DNA of 64,000 nt. It comes from Streptomyces sp. SID12488. GTDB taxonomy: Bacteria; Actinomycetota; Actinomycetes; Streptomycetales; Streptomycetaceae. Shown here piece after piece: positions 1-8,115 of this stretch (the first letter of the stretch is position 1; every line of letters starts with the position of its first letter). The DNA lies in contig NZ_JAAGLT010000006.1 of assembly GCF_010548275.1 (NCBI RefSeq), positions 304,478 through 368,477 of the forward strand, read 5' to 3'. Both the position numbers and the translations under genes were made by a program. Below the pieces are notes generated by a model, which was given only the letters and a program-made list of their open reading frames with translations, ran no database searches and was not told the DNA's origin.

Positions 1-2
1 GC

Positions 3-458
3 ACGCTCACCGGCCGGCAGACCAGCCTGCGCACCGTGGCCGCCGGCGCCTTGACACCGCTCGCGATGACCGTCGCCGGCGTCCCCAGCAACATCTTCCG
101 CGGTGGGGACCACCTTGGGATCCAGCAGGCCATCCTCGGTGCCGAGCTCGCCCTGGTCTGGATCGTCGGCCTCTACCTTCTCGCGGACGCCTGGCGCGCG
201 CGGCGAACAGATCCGGCTCCGGTGGCGTCGCCGCTGTTCGCGCGGATCTATCCGGCGCTGTACCTCGGCGTCCACATCGTCCTCTGGCTGATCGCATTGC
301 CGGCCTACTTCGCGGCGGCCAATGGCATCACCGAGCAGGGCACGCCGATCGGCAGCCTGTGGTACACCGTGCTGTGCACCGTAGCCGCAACCGGGCTCAT
401 CGTGGCCGTACTCCGCGCGACCATGTCCCGACGGACCACAGAGCCTGTGCGATCCTAA
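3..458 (+). CDS. Integral membrane protein, 5' end cut by window edge
   Basis: The frame is open from base 3 to the stop at 456-458, so the gene starts outside the window and at least 151 residues are visible. There are three or four hydrophobic segments, for example one around ILGAELALVWIVGLYLLADA and another around LGVHIVLWLIALPAYFAA. A basic, polar C-terminus (RATMSRRTTEPVRS) follows the last segment. The stop lies 4 nt before the ATG of the TetR-type regulator, so the two are probably co-transcribed and the regulator may control this protein. No family was recognised. A GTG at 36 could be an internal start but would remove conserved-looking sequence. Confidence 0.75.
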   Translation, partial: TLTGRQTSLRTVAAGALTPLAMTVAGVPSNIFRGGDHLGIQQAILGAELALVWIVGLYLLADAWRARRTDPAPVASPLFARIYPALYLGVHIVLWLIALPAYFAAANGITEQGTPIGSLWYTVLCTVAATGLIVAVLRATMSRRTTEPVRS

Positions 459-462
459 GCCC

Positions 463-1086
463 ATGGGGCATCACGGCTGGGGAGGCCGGCCTCCCGCATC
501 GGACGCGGAGGCCCGGCAGCGCATCATCGACGCGACCGCCCGCTGCATCGACAGGCACGGCGTCACGAAGACCACCCTGTCCGACGTCGCCGGCGAGCTC
601 GGCGTCACCCGCCAGACCGTCTACCGCCACTTCGGCCGCATCAGCGACATCATCGGCGAGGTGGCGGCCCAGGGCGCCGAGTCGTTCGTCGACCTGATGA
701 TCGCGCACCTGCAAGGGATCACCGACCCGGCCGAAGCCGTGGTCGAAGGCATGGTCTTCTGCGTACGGACCATCCCCACCGAGCCACGCCTGAGCCTTCT
801 GCTGCAACTCGGAGACACCACCGCCTTCGGCCGCGGCGCCACCACCAGGGACACCGTCGCCTACGGCGCCAAGATGCTGCAGCGCTTCCCCGTCGACTGG
901 GCCGCCGTCGGCATCGACGAGGACGACCTCAACGGCCTCGCCGAGATCATCATGCGACTCCTGACATCGCTGCTGCAGCACCCCAGCGAGCCACCGCAGG
1001 ACGAAACCCGGCTCCGCACCTTCCTCACCCGCTGGCTGGCCCCGGCCCTGTCCCGGACATCAGCATCCGCGCCCTCGCGTTCTTGA
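463..1086 (+). CDS. TetR family transcriptional regulator
   Basis: A 207-aa protein with the classic N-terminal TetR DNA-binding domain. The helix-turn-helix is in residues about 20-65 (TLSDVAGELGVTRQTVYRHF), followed by a variable helical ligand-binding region. The ATG at 463 lies 4 nt after the preceding membrane-protein stop, which suggests translational coupling in one transcript. Family members are usually local repressors relieved by a small molecule; here the likely target is the upstream membrane protein, by inference. The ligand cannot be read from sequence. The length is normal for the family. Confidence 0.88.
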   Translation: MGHHGWGGRPPASDAEARQRIIDATARCIDRHGVTKTTLSDVAGELGVTRQTVYRHFGRISDIIGEVAAQGAESFVDLMIAHLQGITDPAEAVVEGMVFCVRTIPTEPRLSLLLQLGDTTAFGRGATTRDTVAYGAKMLQRFPVDWAAVGIDEDDLNGLAEIIMRLLTSLLQHPSEPPQDETRLRTFLTRWLAPALSRTSASAPSRS

Positions 1087-1101
1087 ACACTCACCCGGTG
1101 A

Positions 1102-1485
1102 CGTAAGAGGCAGGAACGCCGGGCCAAGACCTGCGCAGAGGCCCTGACGGCGGTTGAGCAGTACCTGGAGATGCCGTACCGCATACGGCGCCGGCCGGAG
1201 TCCTCGCCCGCCGTACGACAACAACTCACCGACGAGGTCAGCGGTCTGCTGGCACGCATGGCCTTCCACCAGGCATGGCTCCAGATCGAAGCCACGACGG
1301 TCGCGGGCCCCTACGCAACCCTCGTGGCCACGGCCCGCGCGGAAGCCGGCGCACAGATGAGCCTCGCTTGGCGGCAGTCACCGATCACCACCGACACCGG
1401 CATGAACCTCGGAATCCCGTACCCCCGGGACCGATCGAACGCGGCCCGGGCCACGTGCATCGAGGTGATGCGCCGTCACCTCTGA
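1102..1485 (+). pseudogene. 5'-truncated remnant of an actinobacterial membrane-tethered protein
   Basis: After an in-frame stop at 1099-1101 the frame reads RKRQERRAKTCAEALTAVEQ and continues with coding-like composition to a stop at 1483-1485. An internal ATG at 1171 could start a 104-aa protein, but plausible coding sequence already lies upstream of it without any start or ribosome-binding site. From memory, streptomycete homologues have an N-terminal membrane helix before an RRKTYAEAL-like stretch; that part is missing here. This is therefore read as a headless gene rather than a short functional ORF. The family has no function known to me. Confidence 0.5.
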
Positions 1486-1554
1486 GAACGCCCGTGATCT
1501 TGGTGCCAACTATCCCTCTTTTGTGCCAACTAAAAATCCTCGTCACAAAAGGTC

Positions 1555-2733
1555 CTACCGCCGCACCCTCGGCATCCCCAGCCCGATCCACGAGATGATC
1601 TCCCGCTGGATCTCGTTGTTGCCGCCGCCGAAGGTGAAGATCACCGCTGAGCGGTAGCCGCGTTCGAGTTCGCCGTGGAGTATCTCGCCGGCCGAGCCCT
1701 CCTTCAGCGCGCCCGGGGCGGCGACGATCTCCAGGAGCCAGGCGTAGGCCTCGCGGCGGGCCTCGGAGCCGTACACCTTGACCGCGGAGGCGTCCTGGGG
1801 GGTGAGGGTGCCCTCCTGGACGGCGTTCACCATCTGCCAGTTGAGGAGTTTCATCGCGTCGAGTTTGGTGTGGATCTGGGCCAGACGGCGGCGGACCCAT
1901 GGGAGGTCGACGACGCGGCGGCCGTCGGCGAGTTTTGTCTCCATCGCCCAACGCTGGACGTCGTGCAGGGAGCGGATGGCCATCGTGCCGTGGGCTGCGA
2001 GGGTGACGCGCTCGTGATTGAGCTGGTTGGTGATCAGCCGCCAGCCCTGGTTCTCCTCGCCGACCCGGTGGGCGACGGGGACGCGGACGTTCTCGTAGTA
2101 GCTGGCCGTGGTGTCGTGCGAGGCAAGGGTGCGGATGAGGGTGCAGGAGTAGCCGGGGTCGGTGGTCGGCATGAGGAGCATGGTGATGCCCTTGTGCGGC
2201 GGGGCGTCCGGGTCCGTGCGCACGGCCAGCCACACCCAGTCCGCCGTGTCACCGTTCGTCGTCCAGATCTTCTGCCCGTTGACCACATACTCGTCGCCGT
2301 CGCGTACCGCCCGCGTCTTCAGGGCGGCCAGGTCGGTGCCCGCGTCCGGCTCGCTGTAGCCGATCGCGAAGTCGATCTCGCCGGCGAGGATCTTCGGCAG
2401 GAAGTACGCCTTCTGCTCCTCGCTGCCGTACCGCATGATCGTCGGGCCGACGGTGTTGAGCGCCATCAGCGGCAGCGGTACGCCCGCCTGGGCGGCCTCG
2501 TCGAAGAAGATGAACTGTTCCATCGGGGACAGTCCGCGCCCCCCGTACTCCTGAGGCCAGCCGACACCGAGCCAGCCGTCGCCGCCGAGGCGGCGGATCG
2601 TCCGGCGGTAGAAGCGCTTCTGGGCGACATGGTCGTTGAACCGCGAGTAGGCCCGGTCCGGCACCAACTCGGCGAAGTAGGTGCGCAGTTCGGTGCGAAG
2701 CTGCTGCTGCTCGGGCGTGTATTCGAGATGCAC
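1555..2733 (-). CDS. Acyl-CoA dehydrogenase
   Basis: A 392-aa flavoprotein of the acyl-CoA dehydrogenase family, which oxidises acyl-CoA to the trans-2-enoyl-CoA with FAD. The N-terminal helical domain is followed by the substrate/FAD signature IGYSEPDAGTDLAALKTRA and then WTTNGDTADWVWLAVRTDPD, which match the beta-domain motifs. The C-terminus carries the helical bundle and FGGGNNEIQREIISWIGLGM. The start is set at the GTG at 2733 (VHLEYTPEQQQLRTEL) because AGGAGG lies just upstream and homologues begin at this point. A longer frame upstream has no family similarity. It is a single gene, convergent with the remnant before it. The substrate (short, branched or steroid side-chain acyl-CoA) cannot be decided. 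Confidence 0.9.
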   Translation of the reverse strand: MHLEYTPEQQQLRTELRTYFAELVPDRAYSRFNDHVAQKRFYRRTIRRLGGDGWLGVGWPQEYGGRGLSPMEQFIFFDEAAQAGVPLPLMALNTVGPTIMRYGSEEQKAYFLPKILAGEIDFAIGYSEPDAGTDLAALKTRAVRDGDEYVVNGQKIWTTNGDTADWVWLAVRTDPDAPPHKGITMLLMPTTDPGYSCTLIRTLASHDTTASYYENVRVPVAHRVGEENQGWRLITNQLNHERVTLAAHGTMAIRSLHDVQRWAMETKLADGRRVVDLPWVRRRLAQIHTKLDAMKLLNWQMVNAVQEGTLTPQDASAVKVYGSEARREAYAWLLEIVAAPGALKEGSAGEILHGELERGYRSAVIFTFGGGNNEIQREIISWIGLGMPRVRR

Positions 2734-2886
2734 TGCGCCTCCTGCTGGCTCCCCAGGGCCGGACCTGTCGGCGCACACGGTAGAACGTGTTCCAGAAATT
2801 GGGAATGGCGGTGCGTGTACCGGTGCGCACATGCCTGAGGGGGCCCCGGACATCCGGGACCCCCTCAGGGCAGTACGGCGAACCGC

Positions 2887-3666
2887 TCAGTGCGCCACAG
2901 GAGTCGCCTGCGGCTCGGCACCGCTCGCCCCGACGGGCGCCGCCGCCCTCGGAACCAGCAGCCGTTCCGCCAGCAGGCCGAAGACCAGGCCGAACGCGGT
3001 CCACATGGTCGCCTGGATGGCGAGCGTGGCCACCCGGTACTTCCACAGCAGGCTCGCGGAGAAGCCCTGCGGGACCTCGTTGGTGAACGACGGCAGGAAC
3101 GCGTACGCGAGTCCGACGACCAGGACGAAGAAGGCGACCGCGGCGAGGGTCGCGTTCCAGTTGCCCAGGCGCGGGGCGAGGCGCTTACCCACGATCACCG
3201 CGCCGACGGCCAGCAGCACGCTCAGCGCGACCATCAGGAAGAACAGCGCGGTGCGCTGGTTGAGGGTGTCGGGGTCCCCGACGGCGGGCGGGTTGGCCGG
3301 GTACTTGAGGAACGGCACGACGTATACGGCAAGCAGGCCGGCCCCGGCGAGAAGCAGCGCGGTCGCGCGCGGCCCGAAGCGGCCGATCCGGCCGAGCGCG
3401 AAGCAGTACGCGAGGGCCGCGATACCGCCGAACGCGACGCCGTAGACGAGGACACCGGTCCCCAGACCGACGGTGGACTGCAACGCGCGGGAGACGAGAG
3501 CCTGTTCGGCGGCGTGCCCGTGGGCCTCGTGCATCTCCTCGAACGCGATCGCGTCGTCGACGAGCGGCTCGGCGAAGAGGTACGCGACGACCCATACGAG
3601 CACGCCCGCGACGAGGCCCGCGACCATGCCGCGGACCAAGAGGTTCCTGACGGTGGTGGAGTTCAT
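2887..3666 (-). CDS. cbtA: CbtA family cobalt transporter subunit
   Basis: A 259-aa integral membrane protein with about six or seven helices. The N-terminal RNLLVRGMVAGLVAGVLVWV and the FAEPLVDDAIAFEE segment with the following HEAHGH cluster fit CbtA, predicted to import cobalt for cobalamin synthesis. Histidine- and acid-rich loops (EEMHEAHGHAAEQ) could handle metal. It lies 25 nt downstream of cbtB and shares its riboswitch-controlled transcript. The start is the ATG at 3666; upstream in-frame codons run into the cbtB region and lack a good ribosome-binding site. The family's transport function was proposed from genomic association with B12 riboswitches, and the present context repeats that association. 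Confidence 0.88.
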   Translation of the reverse strand: MNSTTVRNLLVRGMVAGLVAGVLVWVVAYLFAEPLVDDAIAFEEMHEAHGHAAEQALVSRALQSTVGLGTGVLVYGVAFGGIAALAYCFALGRIGRFGPRATALLLAGAGLLAVYVVPFLKYPANPPAVGDPDTLNQRTALFFLMVALSVLLAVGAVIVGKRLAPRLGNWNATLAAVAFFVLVVGLAYAFLPSFTNEVPQGFSASLLWKYRVATLAIQATMWTAFGLVFGLLAERLLVPRAAAPVGASGAEPQATPVAH

Positions 3667-3691
3667 GAGCTCGTGCGTTTCCCTGTCGTCG

Positions 3692-3913
3692 TCAGTGGCA
3701 GGGGAAGCCGAGCAGGTGGCGGGCGTCGTGCACCCATTCGTGCACGCCCTCGCCGGAGACCACGGAGGTGGCACCCTGTTCGGCGCCGACGAAGTAGAGC
3801 AGCACCAGCATCAGCACGCCGAAGAAGACCGCCCAGGGGGCGATCGCACCGATCGGCAGCTTCTCGGGTACGGCGGTGGGAACGGCGGTCGGCTGGACTG
3901 CGGACTGGGCCAT
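3692..3913 (-). CDS. cbtB: CbtB family small cobalt transporter subunit
   Basis: A 73-aa protein with one transmembrane helix (APWAVFFGVLMLVLLYFVGA) and a histidine-containing C-terminal tail (HEWVHDARHLLGFPCH), the standard CbtB layout. The tail is the expected metal-binding element. It is the first gene of the cbtBA operon. A strong AGGAGG stands before the ATG at 3913, and the cobalamin riboswitch lies just upstream, so translation or transcription is expected to fall when B12 is plentiful. It partners CbtA in the membrane. Confidence 0.9.
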   Translation of the reverse strand: MAQSAVQPTAVPTAVPEKLPIGAIAPWAVFFGVLMLVLLYFVGAEQGATSVVSGEGVHEWVHDARHLLGFPCH

Positions 3914-3959
3914 GACAGGACCTCCTGGGGGAACTCGCGTCCCGTATCGGTGGTGCAGA

Positions 3960-4078
3960 GGACGACAGTCACGGGTCTGACTTGCCCCCGGACCGCACCA
4001 GGCGGGTGCGTACGGGGCTTACAGTGGCGCGACCGTGCCGGATTCCCACCGGCTTCCGTCGAACCGTCGTCAATATCG
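3960..4078 (-). ncRNA. Cobalamin (B12) riboswitch
   Basis: Read on the minus strand, this leader contains the hallmark segments GGAAGCCGGTGGGAATCCGG and CGGTCGCGCCACTGTAA, then further on GGCAAGTCAGACCCGTGAC, a B12-box-like 3' element. These match the cobalamin riboswitch core (GAAgCCGGTgnnAATCCGGCnCGGTCnnGCCACTG). It ends roughly 45 nt before the cbtB start, close enough to control access to the AGGAGG site. It explains the cobalt-transport assignment and predicts repression by adenosyl- or methylcobalamin. Boundaries are approximate. Confidence 0.9.
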
Positions 4079-4212
4079 ACGAGAAGGTACCGCGAAGCTG
4101 GGGTGCGGCCAAGGGCGCATGTGACGGCGTACGGCGCGCCGGTGCGCCGTACTTGCCTCAAGTGCCGTACATGACAACGACATTGGGGCGGAATGAACGC
4201 GGGAGCGACCGG

Positions 4213-4821
4213 ATGACAAGCCGAGTGATGTTGATCTCACCGGCGATCAGCGCGGCCCTGCGGGAGGCCCGTTTCGACGACGGCTGTCCGCTGGACGCGT
4301 CGGGCCTGCGGCTCGCCCGGGCGGCGGCGGGGGCGCTCCCGCCCGTCTCCCGGGTCTGGGTCTCCCCCACCGCACGCTGCCGCGAGACGGCTCTGGCGCT
4401 GGGCCTCGACGCCGGTCCGGTGCCGGGCCCGGCCGGCCTGGCCGTGGGCCGCTGGCGCGGCACGACCCTGGCCGAGGTGACGGAGAAGGAGCCTGAGGCG
4501 CTGGCCCAGTGGCTGACGGACCCTCAGTCGGCCCCGCACGGCGGTGAGTCGGTCCGGGCGCTCTGCGACCGGGTCGCCCGTTGGCTGGACGAAGCGGCGG
4601 CGCAGGTCACGGGCCCGTCCATCGCGGTCGTCGAGCCGGAGATCGTGCGCGCGGTGGTGGTACGGACGCTGGGGGCGCCCGAGTCTGCGTTCTGGCGGAT
4701 CGACGTTCCGCCGCTGACGGCAACGGAGTTGAGCGGCCGGGCGGGACGCTGGAACGTGCGGGTGGGCGGGCAGCTCGGGGCGCCACACGAGCAGTCGGCC
4801 GGGGCGCCGCACAACGACTAG
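4213..4821 (+). CDS. Histidine-phosphatase-fold protein lacking catalytic histidines
   Basis: A 202-aa protein that follows the histidine (phosphoglycerate mutase-like) phosphatase pattern but with altered active-site motifs. The first motif, normally RHG, reads S9-P10-A11 in LISPAISAALREARFDDG. The second, normally SHG, reads E141-P142-E143 in IAVVEPEIVRAVVV. The arginine motif WVSPTARCRETA (R55) is retained. The loss of both histidine motifs implies a non-phosphatase, possibly a binding or regulatory protein. It is divergent from the riboswitch/cbtBA unit; true CobC-type phosphatases act in cobalamin synthesis, so a link to corrinoid handling is plausible but inferred. The ATG at 4213 follows GGGAGCG. 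Confidence 0.75.
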   Translation: MTSRVMLISPAISAALREARFDDGCPLDASGLRLARAAAGALPPVSRVWVSPTARCRETALALGLDAGPVPGPAGLAVGRWRGTTLAEVTEKEPEALAQWLTDPQSAPHGGESVRALCDRVARWLDEAAAQVTGPSIAVVEPEIVRAVVVRTLGAPESAFWRIDVPPLTATELSGRAGRWNVRVGGQLGAPHEQSAGAPHND

Positions 4822-4866
4822 GGAGCGGGGCGGGCGCGTACCCGCCGGATCACGGAACGCCGTGTC

Positions 4867-5268
4867 TCACCCGCCGTCGCGCCCGGAGTCCGGCGCCTGA
4901 AGCGTCCACGCGAAGTCCGTGCACGCCTGTGCGCACTCGCGGCATGCCTTCGCCGCGTCCTCGCCACCGGGGTATTCGTCGAAGACCTGGGCGGTTTCCA
5001 GGCAGACCGTGCTGCACCACTCCAGTTGGACGCGGAGGGCGGCCTCGTCCAGGTCCGCCTGTTCGGAGAGGAGGCGGCATGTCGCGTCGCACACCTCCGC
5101 GCACAGGATGCCCTTGCGGCGTGCGAGGGCTTCCTTGGCGGGCCCGTCCGGGTCCGCGAGACTCGCGCGCAGTGCGCAGGCCCGCGCGCACTCCGTGCAC
5201 GCCTGGGCACAGACGAAACGGTCCTCCAAGAACCGGAAGAGTTCCTGTTGCGTAGTTGTAGGGGTCAC
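4867..5268 (-). CDS. Four-helix-bundle copper storage protein (Csp-like)
   Basis: A 133-aa cytosolic protein with 12 cysteines in CxxxC/CxxC pairs along predicted helices (C20, C24, C27, C31, C56, C60, C64, C85, C89, C109, C112, C116). This is the pattern of Csp-type four-helix bundles whose interior thiolates bind many Cu(I) ions. There is no signal peptide, so it would buffer cytoplasmic copper (Csp3-like). The GTG at 5268 gives the expected N-terminus TPTTTQQELFRFLEDRFVCAQ. It is a single gene, tail-to-tail with the phosphatase-like gene. No copper-responsive operator was recognised upstream. Confidence 0.87.
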   Translation of the reverse strand: MTPTTTQQELFRFLEDRFVCAQACTECARACALRASLADPDGPAKEALARRKGILCAEVCDATCRLLSEQADLDEAALRVQLEWCSTVCLETAQVFDEYPGGEDAAKACRECAQACTDFAWTLQAPDSGRDGG

Positions 5269-5311
5269 GCCGTTCGAGTTGCCGAAGCGGCGCCCGCCAA
5301 ACCCTTTGCCG

Positions 5312-6412
5312 TCAGCTGTCGTAGTCGACCGTCAGTGTCTCCGAGACCGGGAACGACTGGCAGGTCAGGACGTAGCCCGCGGCGACCTCCGCGGGTTCGA
5401 GGGCGTAGTTGCGGCGCATGTCCACCTCGCCCGAGGTGACCAGTGCGCGGCAGGTGCCACAGACGCCGCCCTTGCAGGCGAACGGCAGGTCCGGCCGGGT
5501 GCGCGCGGCCCCGTCCAGGACGGTCGCCTCCCGGGACAGTGCGGTGGTGGTGGAGCGGCCGTCGAGGGTGACGGTGACCCGGCTCACCGGGCCCTCGGCC
5601 ACCGCGTCCGTGTGCTGGACCTGGCGGACCGGCTGGTCGTCGGCGTAGAAGAGTTCCTGGTGGACGCGGTCCGCGGGCACGCCCAACTCCGCCAGCAACT
5701 GCTGGGCGTCACGGACCATGCCGTGCGGTCCGCACAGCCACCAGTGGTCGGTGCCCGGCACGTCGACGAGGCCCGCGAGCAGTGCGGCGAGCCGTTCGGC
5801 GTCCAGCCGGCCCGACAGCAGCTCGGCCTCGCGCGGCTCACGCGACAGTACGTGCCCGAGCTGGAAGCGCGTACGGTACAGGTCCTTCAGGTCCGCCAGT
5901 TCGTCGGCGAACATCACGGTGTCCGTACGCCGGTTGCCGTACAGGAGGGTGACCTGTGAGCGGTCGTCGGCGGCCAGGACCGACTCGGCGATCGACATCA
6001 TCGGGGTGATGCCGGAGCCCGCGGCGATCAGGACGTGGCTGCCGGACGCGGTCAGGTCGGGGGTGAAGGCGCCGGTCGGGGTCATCACGTCGAGCTCGTC
6101 GCCCGGGCGCACCTCGTCGACCAGCCAGGACGAGAACAGGCCGCCGGGCACCACCCGTACACCGATGCGGGGTTGTTCGCCCGCCGGGGCGCAGATCGAG
6201 TACGACCTCCGCTCCTCGTGCCCCTCGAACTCCCGGCGCAGGGTGAGCGACTGCCCCGGCGTGAAGGCGTACTCGGCAGCCAGGTCCGCCGGCACCTCGA
6301 AGCCGACGGCGACAGCGTCCGAGCACAGTCGTCGTACGTCGGCGACCTTCAGGGCGTGGAACACCGGGCGGCGGCGTACGGGGGCCGTGGGCAGGGCGGT
6401 GGGCGCGGCCAT
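5312..6412 (-). CDS. paaE: Phenylacetyl-CoA epoxidase, reductase subunit PaaE
   Basis: A 366-aa flavin/iron-sulfur reductase that passes electrons from NADPH to the PaaABC(D) epoxidase. Residues about 15-250 form a ferredoxin-NADP reductase module, with RSYSICAP for FAD binding and GSGITPMMS for NADP. The last ~95 residues are a plant-type [2Fe-2S] ferredoxin, with cysteines in FACKGGVCGTCRALV and a fourth in YVLTCQS. It is the last gene of paaABCDE, starting in a TGATG overlap with paaD, which implies coupled translation. Its length and domain order are normal for PaaE. Confidence 0.95.
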   Translation of the reverse strand: MAAPTALPTAPVRRRPVFHALKVADVRRLCSDAVAVGFEVPADLAAEYAFTPGQSLTLRREFEGHEERRSYSICAPAGEQPRIGVRVVPGGLFSSWLVDEVRPGDELDVMTPTGAFTPDLTASGSHVLIAAGSGITPMMSIAESVLAADDRSQVTLLYGNRRTDTVMFADELADLKDLYRTRFQLGHVLSREPREAELLSGRLDAERLAALLAGLVDVPGTDHWWLCGPHGMVRDAQQLLAELGVPADRVHQELFYADDQPVRQVQHTDAVAEGPVSRVTVTLDGRSTTTALSREATVLDGAARTRPDLPFACKGGVCGTCRALVTSGEVDMRRNYALEPAEVAAGYVLTCQSFPVSETLTVDYDS

Positions 6413-6930
6413 CAGATCTCCTTGACGTACTCGAACGGCTCGCGGCAGGCGAGGCAGCGCCACAGGGCCTTGCAGGAGGTGGCGGCGAAGCGGGAGGTCT
6501 CCTCGGTGTCCGCCGAGCCGCAGCGGGGGCAGGGCACCGTGCGCCGGACGGGCAGCAGCGAGAGGGCGACCGGGCCGCGCGGTGCGGCGCCGGGCGGAGC
6601 GATACCGTGCTCGGTGAGCTTGCGGCGGCCCGCCGGGGTGATCCAGTCGCTGGTCCAGGGCGGATGGAGGACCGTACGGATCTCCACGCGCGGGTATCCC
6701 GCCGCCCGCAGCCGGGCGGCGACGGCGGCGCGCATCTCGGCCATGGCCGGGCAGCCCGAGTAGGTCGGGGTCAGGCTCGCCACCACCGTCCCGTCCCCGG
6801 TCACCTCCACTCCGCGCAGGACGCCGAGGTCGGCCAGGGTCAGCATGGGCAGCTCGGGGTCCGGCACGCGCTCGGCGATGCTCCGAGCGCGCCGGACGTA
6901 CTCGATCCCGGTCGCGGTCCCGGTCACCAT
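6412..6930 (-). CDS. paaD: Phenylacetate degradation protein PaaD
   Basis: A 172-aa protein with an N-terminal DUF59/MIP18-type domain (VPDPELPMLTLADLGVLRGV, then TPTYSGCPAM). The C-terminus is a zinc-ribbon-like part with paired cysteines, CPRCGS and RCLACREPFEY. PaaD-type proteins are thought to help mature or insert iron into the epoxidase. It overlaps paaC by 7 nt and paaE by 1 nt, so the three are translationally coupled. Confidence 0.93.
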   Translation of the reverse strand: MVTGTATGIEYVRRARSIAERVPDPELPMLTLADLGVLRGVEVTGDGTVVASLTPTYSGCPAMAEMRAAVAARLRAAGYPRVEIRTVLHPPWTSDWITPAGRRKLTEHGIAPPGAAPRGPVALSLLPVRRTVPCPRCGSADTEETSRFAATSCKALWRCLACREPFEYVKEI

Positions 6931-7784
6931 GTCGCCTCCGGGTGGGCTCGGGCCACGCTCTGCAACTCGGCCAGCAGCGGGGCGAGATGCTCGGTGTGCC
7001 GACCGCCGCGGCCGGCGTCGTGCGCCGGCGGAAACTCCGGCATGGGCAGCCCTGCGGCTGATGTGACCTGCCGCAACACCTCGACGACTGCACCCTCGAC
7101 GTCGTACGTCGTGAACAACTCACCGACATACGGGGCGACTTGGTCCAGGGCTGTGCGCATCCGGCGGTGCGACTCGTCGGTGCCGTCGCCCAGCCGGACC
7201 GCCCATTCGGCCGCGTACTGCCGGTGGTACGTCAGCTCCTTGACGCCCTTCGCGGCAATCGCGGCGAGCACCGGATCGCGGTGGGCGGCGAGCCGCTCGA
7301 AGTGCGCGAGGCGCCAGCTGGACAGCACCAGCAGGCGCACGATCGAGAACGCGAAGTCCCCGATGGGCAGTTCGGCCAGACGTACGTTGCGGAAGTCGCC
7401 GGCGTCCCGGAAGTAGGCGTACGCGTCGTCGTCGCGACCGGTGCCGTCGACCTGGCCCGCACGCGCGTACAGCAGACGGGCCTGGCCGAGCAGGTCGAGG
7501 CCGATGTTGGCGAGCGCGACCTCCTCCTCCAGCTCGGGGGCGCGGGTGCACCACTGGGCCAGCCGCTGGGCCGACACCAGTGCGTCGTCGGCGAGTTCGA
7601 CGCAGGTCGCGGCCAGTTCGCCGGCGTCGACGCCGTCGGGCACGGTGGTGTCGACGCCGTACAGCGGATCCTCGAATCCGGTGCCGAAGGCCCAGCGGGC
7701 GTCACTGCCGTCGTCGTGCCCCTCGGCGAGGGAGAGATAGACGTGCTCGTCGTCGTGGCCGCTGTCACTGTCGCTGCCGCTCAT
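6924..7784 (-). CDS. paaC: Phenylacetyl-CoA epoxidase structural subunit PaaC
   Basis: A 286-aa ferritin-like protein that pairs with PaaA as the non-catalytic structural subunit of the diiron phenylacetyl-CoA 1,2-epoxidase. Recognisable stretches include ALANIGLDLLGQARLLYARA, FSIVRLLVLSSWRLAHFERL and GVKELTYHRQYAAEWAVRLG. The start is the ATG at 7784 (MSGSDSDSGHDDEH), with GAGAGGAGC upstream. A longer in-frame extension has no family similarity. The N-terminal ~15 residues are acidic and probably disordered. There are 31 nt between the paaB stop and this start. Confidence 0.94.
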   Translation of the reverse strand: MSGSDSDSGHDDEHVYLSLAEGHDDGSDARWAFGTGFEDPLYGVDTTVPDGVDAGELAATCVELADDALVSAQRLAQWCTRAPELEEEVALANIGLDLLGQARLLYARAGQVDGTGRDDDAYAYFRDAGDFRNVRLAELPIGDFAFSIVRLLVLSSWRLAHFERLAAHRDPVLAAIAAKGVKELTYHRQYAAEWAVRLGDGTDESHRRMRTALDQVAPYVGELFTTYDVEGAVVEVLRQVTSAAGLPMPEFPPAHDAGRGGRHTEHLAPLLAELQSVARAHPEATW

Positions 7785-7815
7785 GTCCGCTGCTCCTCTC
7801 CCGGGGGTGAACGCG

Positions 7816-8115
7816 CTAGATGTGGGGGACATCGTCGGGGATGTCGTAGAAGGTCGGGTGCCGGTAGACCTTGTCGGCGCTCGGTGCGAAGAAGGGGTCC
7901 TTCTCGTCACGCGAGGAGGCGGCGATGTGTTCGGAGCGCACCACCCAGATGCTCACGCCCTCGTTGCGCCGCGTGTACAGGTCGCGTGCGTGGGTGAGCG
8001 CCATCCGGTCGTCGGCCGCGTGCAGCGAGCCCACGTGTACGTGGTTCAGGCCGCGCTTGCCGCGCACGAACACCTCGTACAGCGGCCACTCGTTGGACAG
8101 GTCACTGCTACTCAT
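7816..8115 (-). CDS. paaB: Phenylacetyl-CoA epoxidase small subunit PaaB
   Basis: A 99-aa protein needed for assembly and activity of the epoxidase complex. The family signature runs through [39 protein letters not shown] and [13 protein letters not shown]. It ends in [11 protein letters not shown] as most PaaB proteins do. Its ATG at 8115 overlaps the paaA stop in an ATGA arrangement. The length is typical. Confidence 0.95.
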   Translation of the reverse strand: MSSSDLSNEWPLYEVFVRGKRGLNHVHVGSLHAADDRMALTHARDLYTRRNEGVSIWVVRSEHIAASSRDEKDPFFAPSADKVYRHPTFYDIPDDVPHI

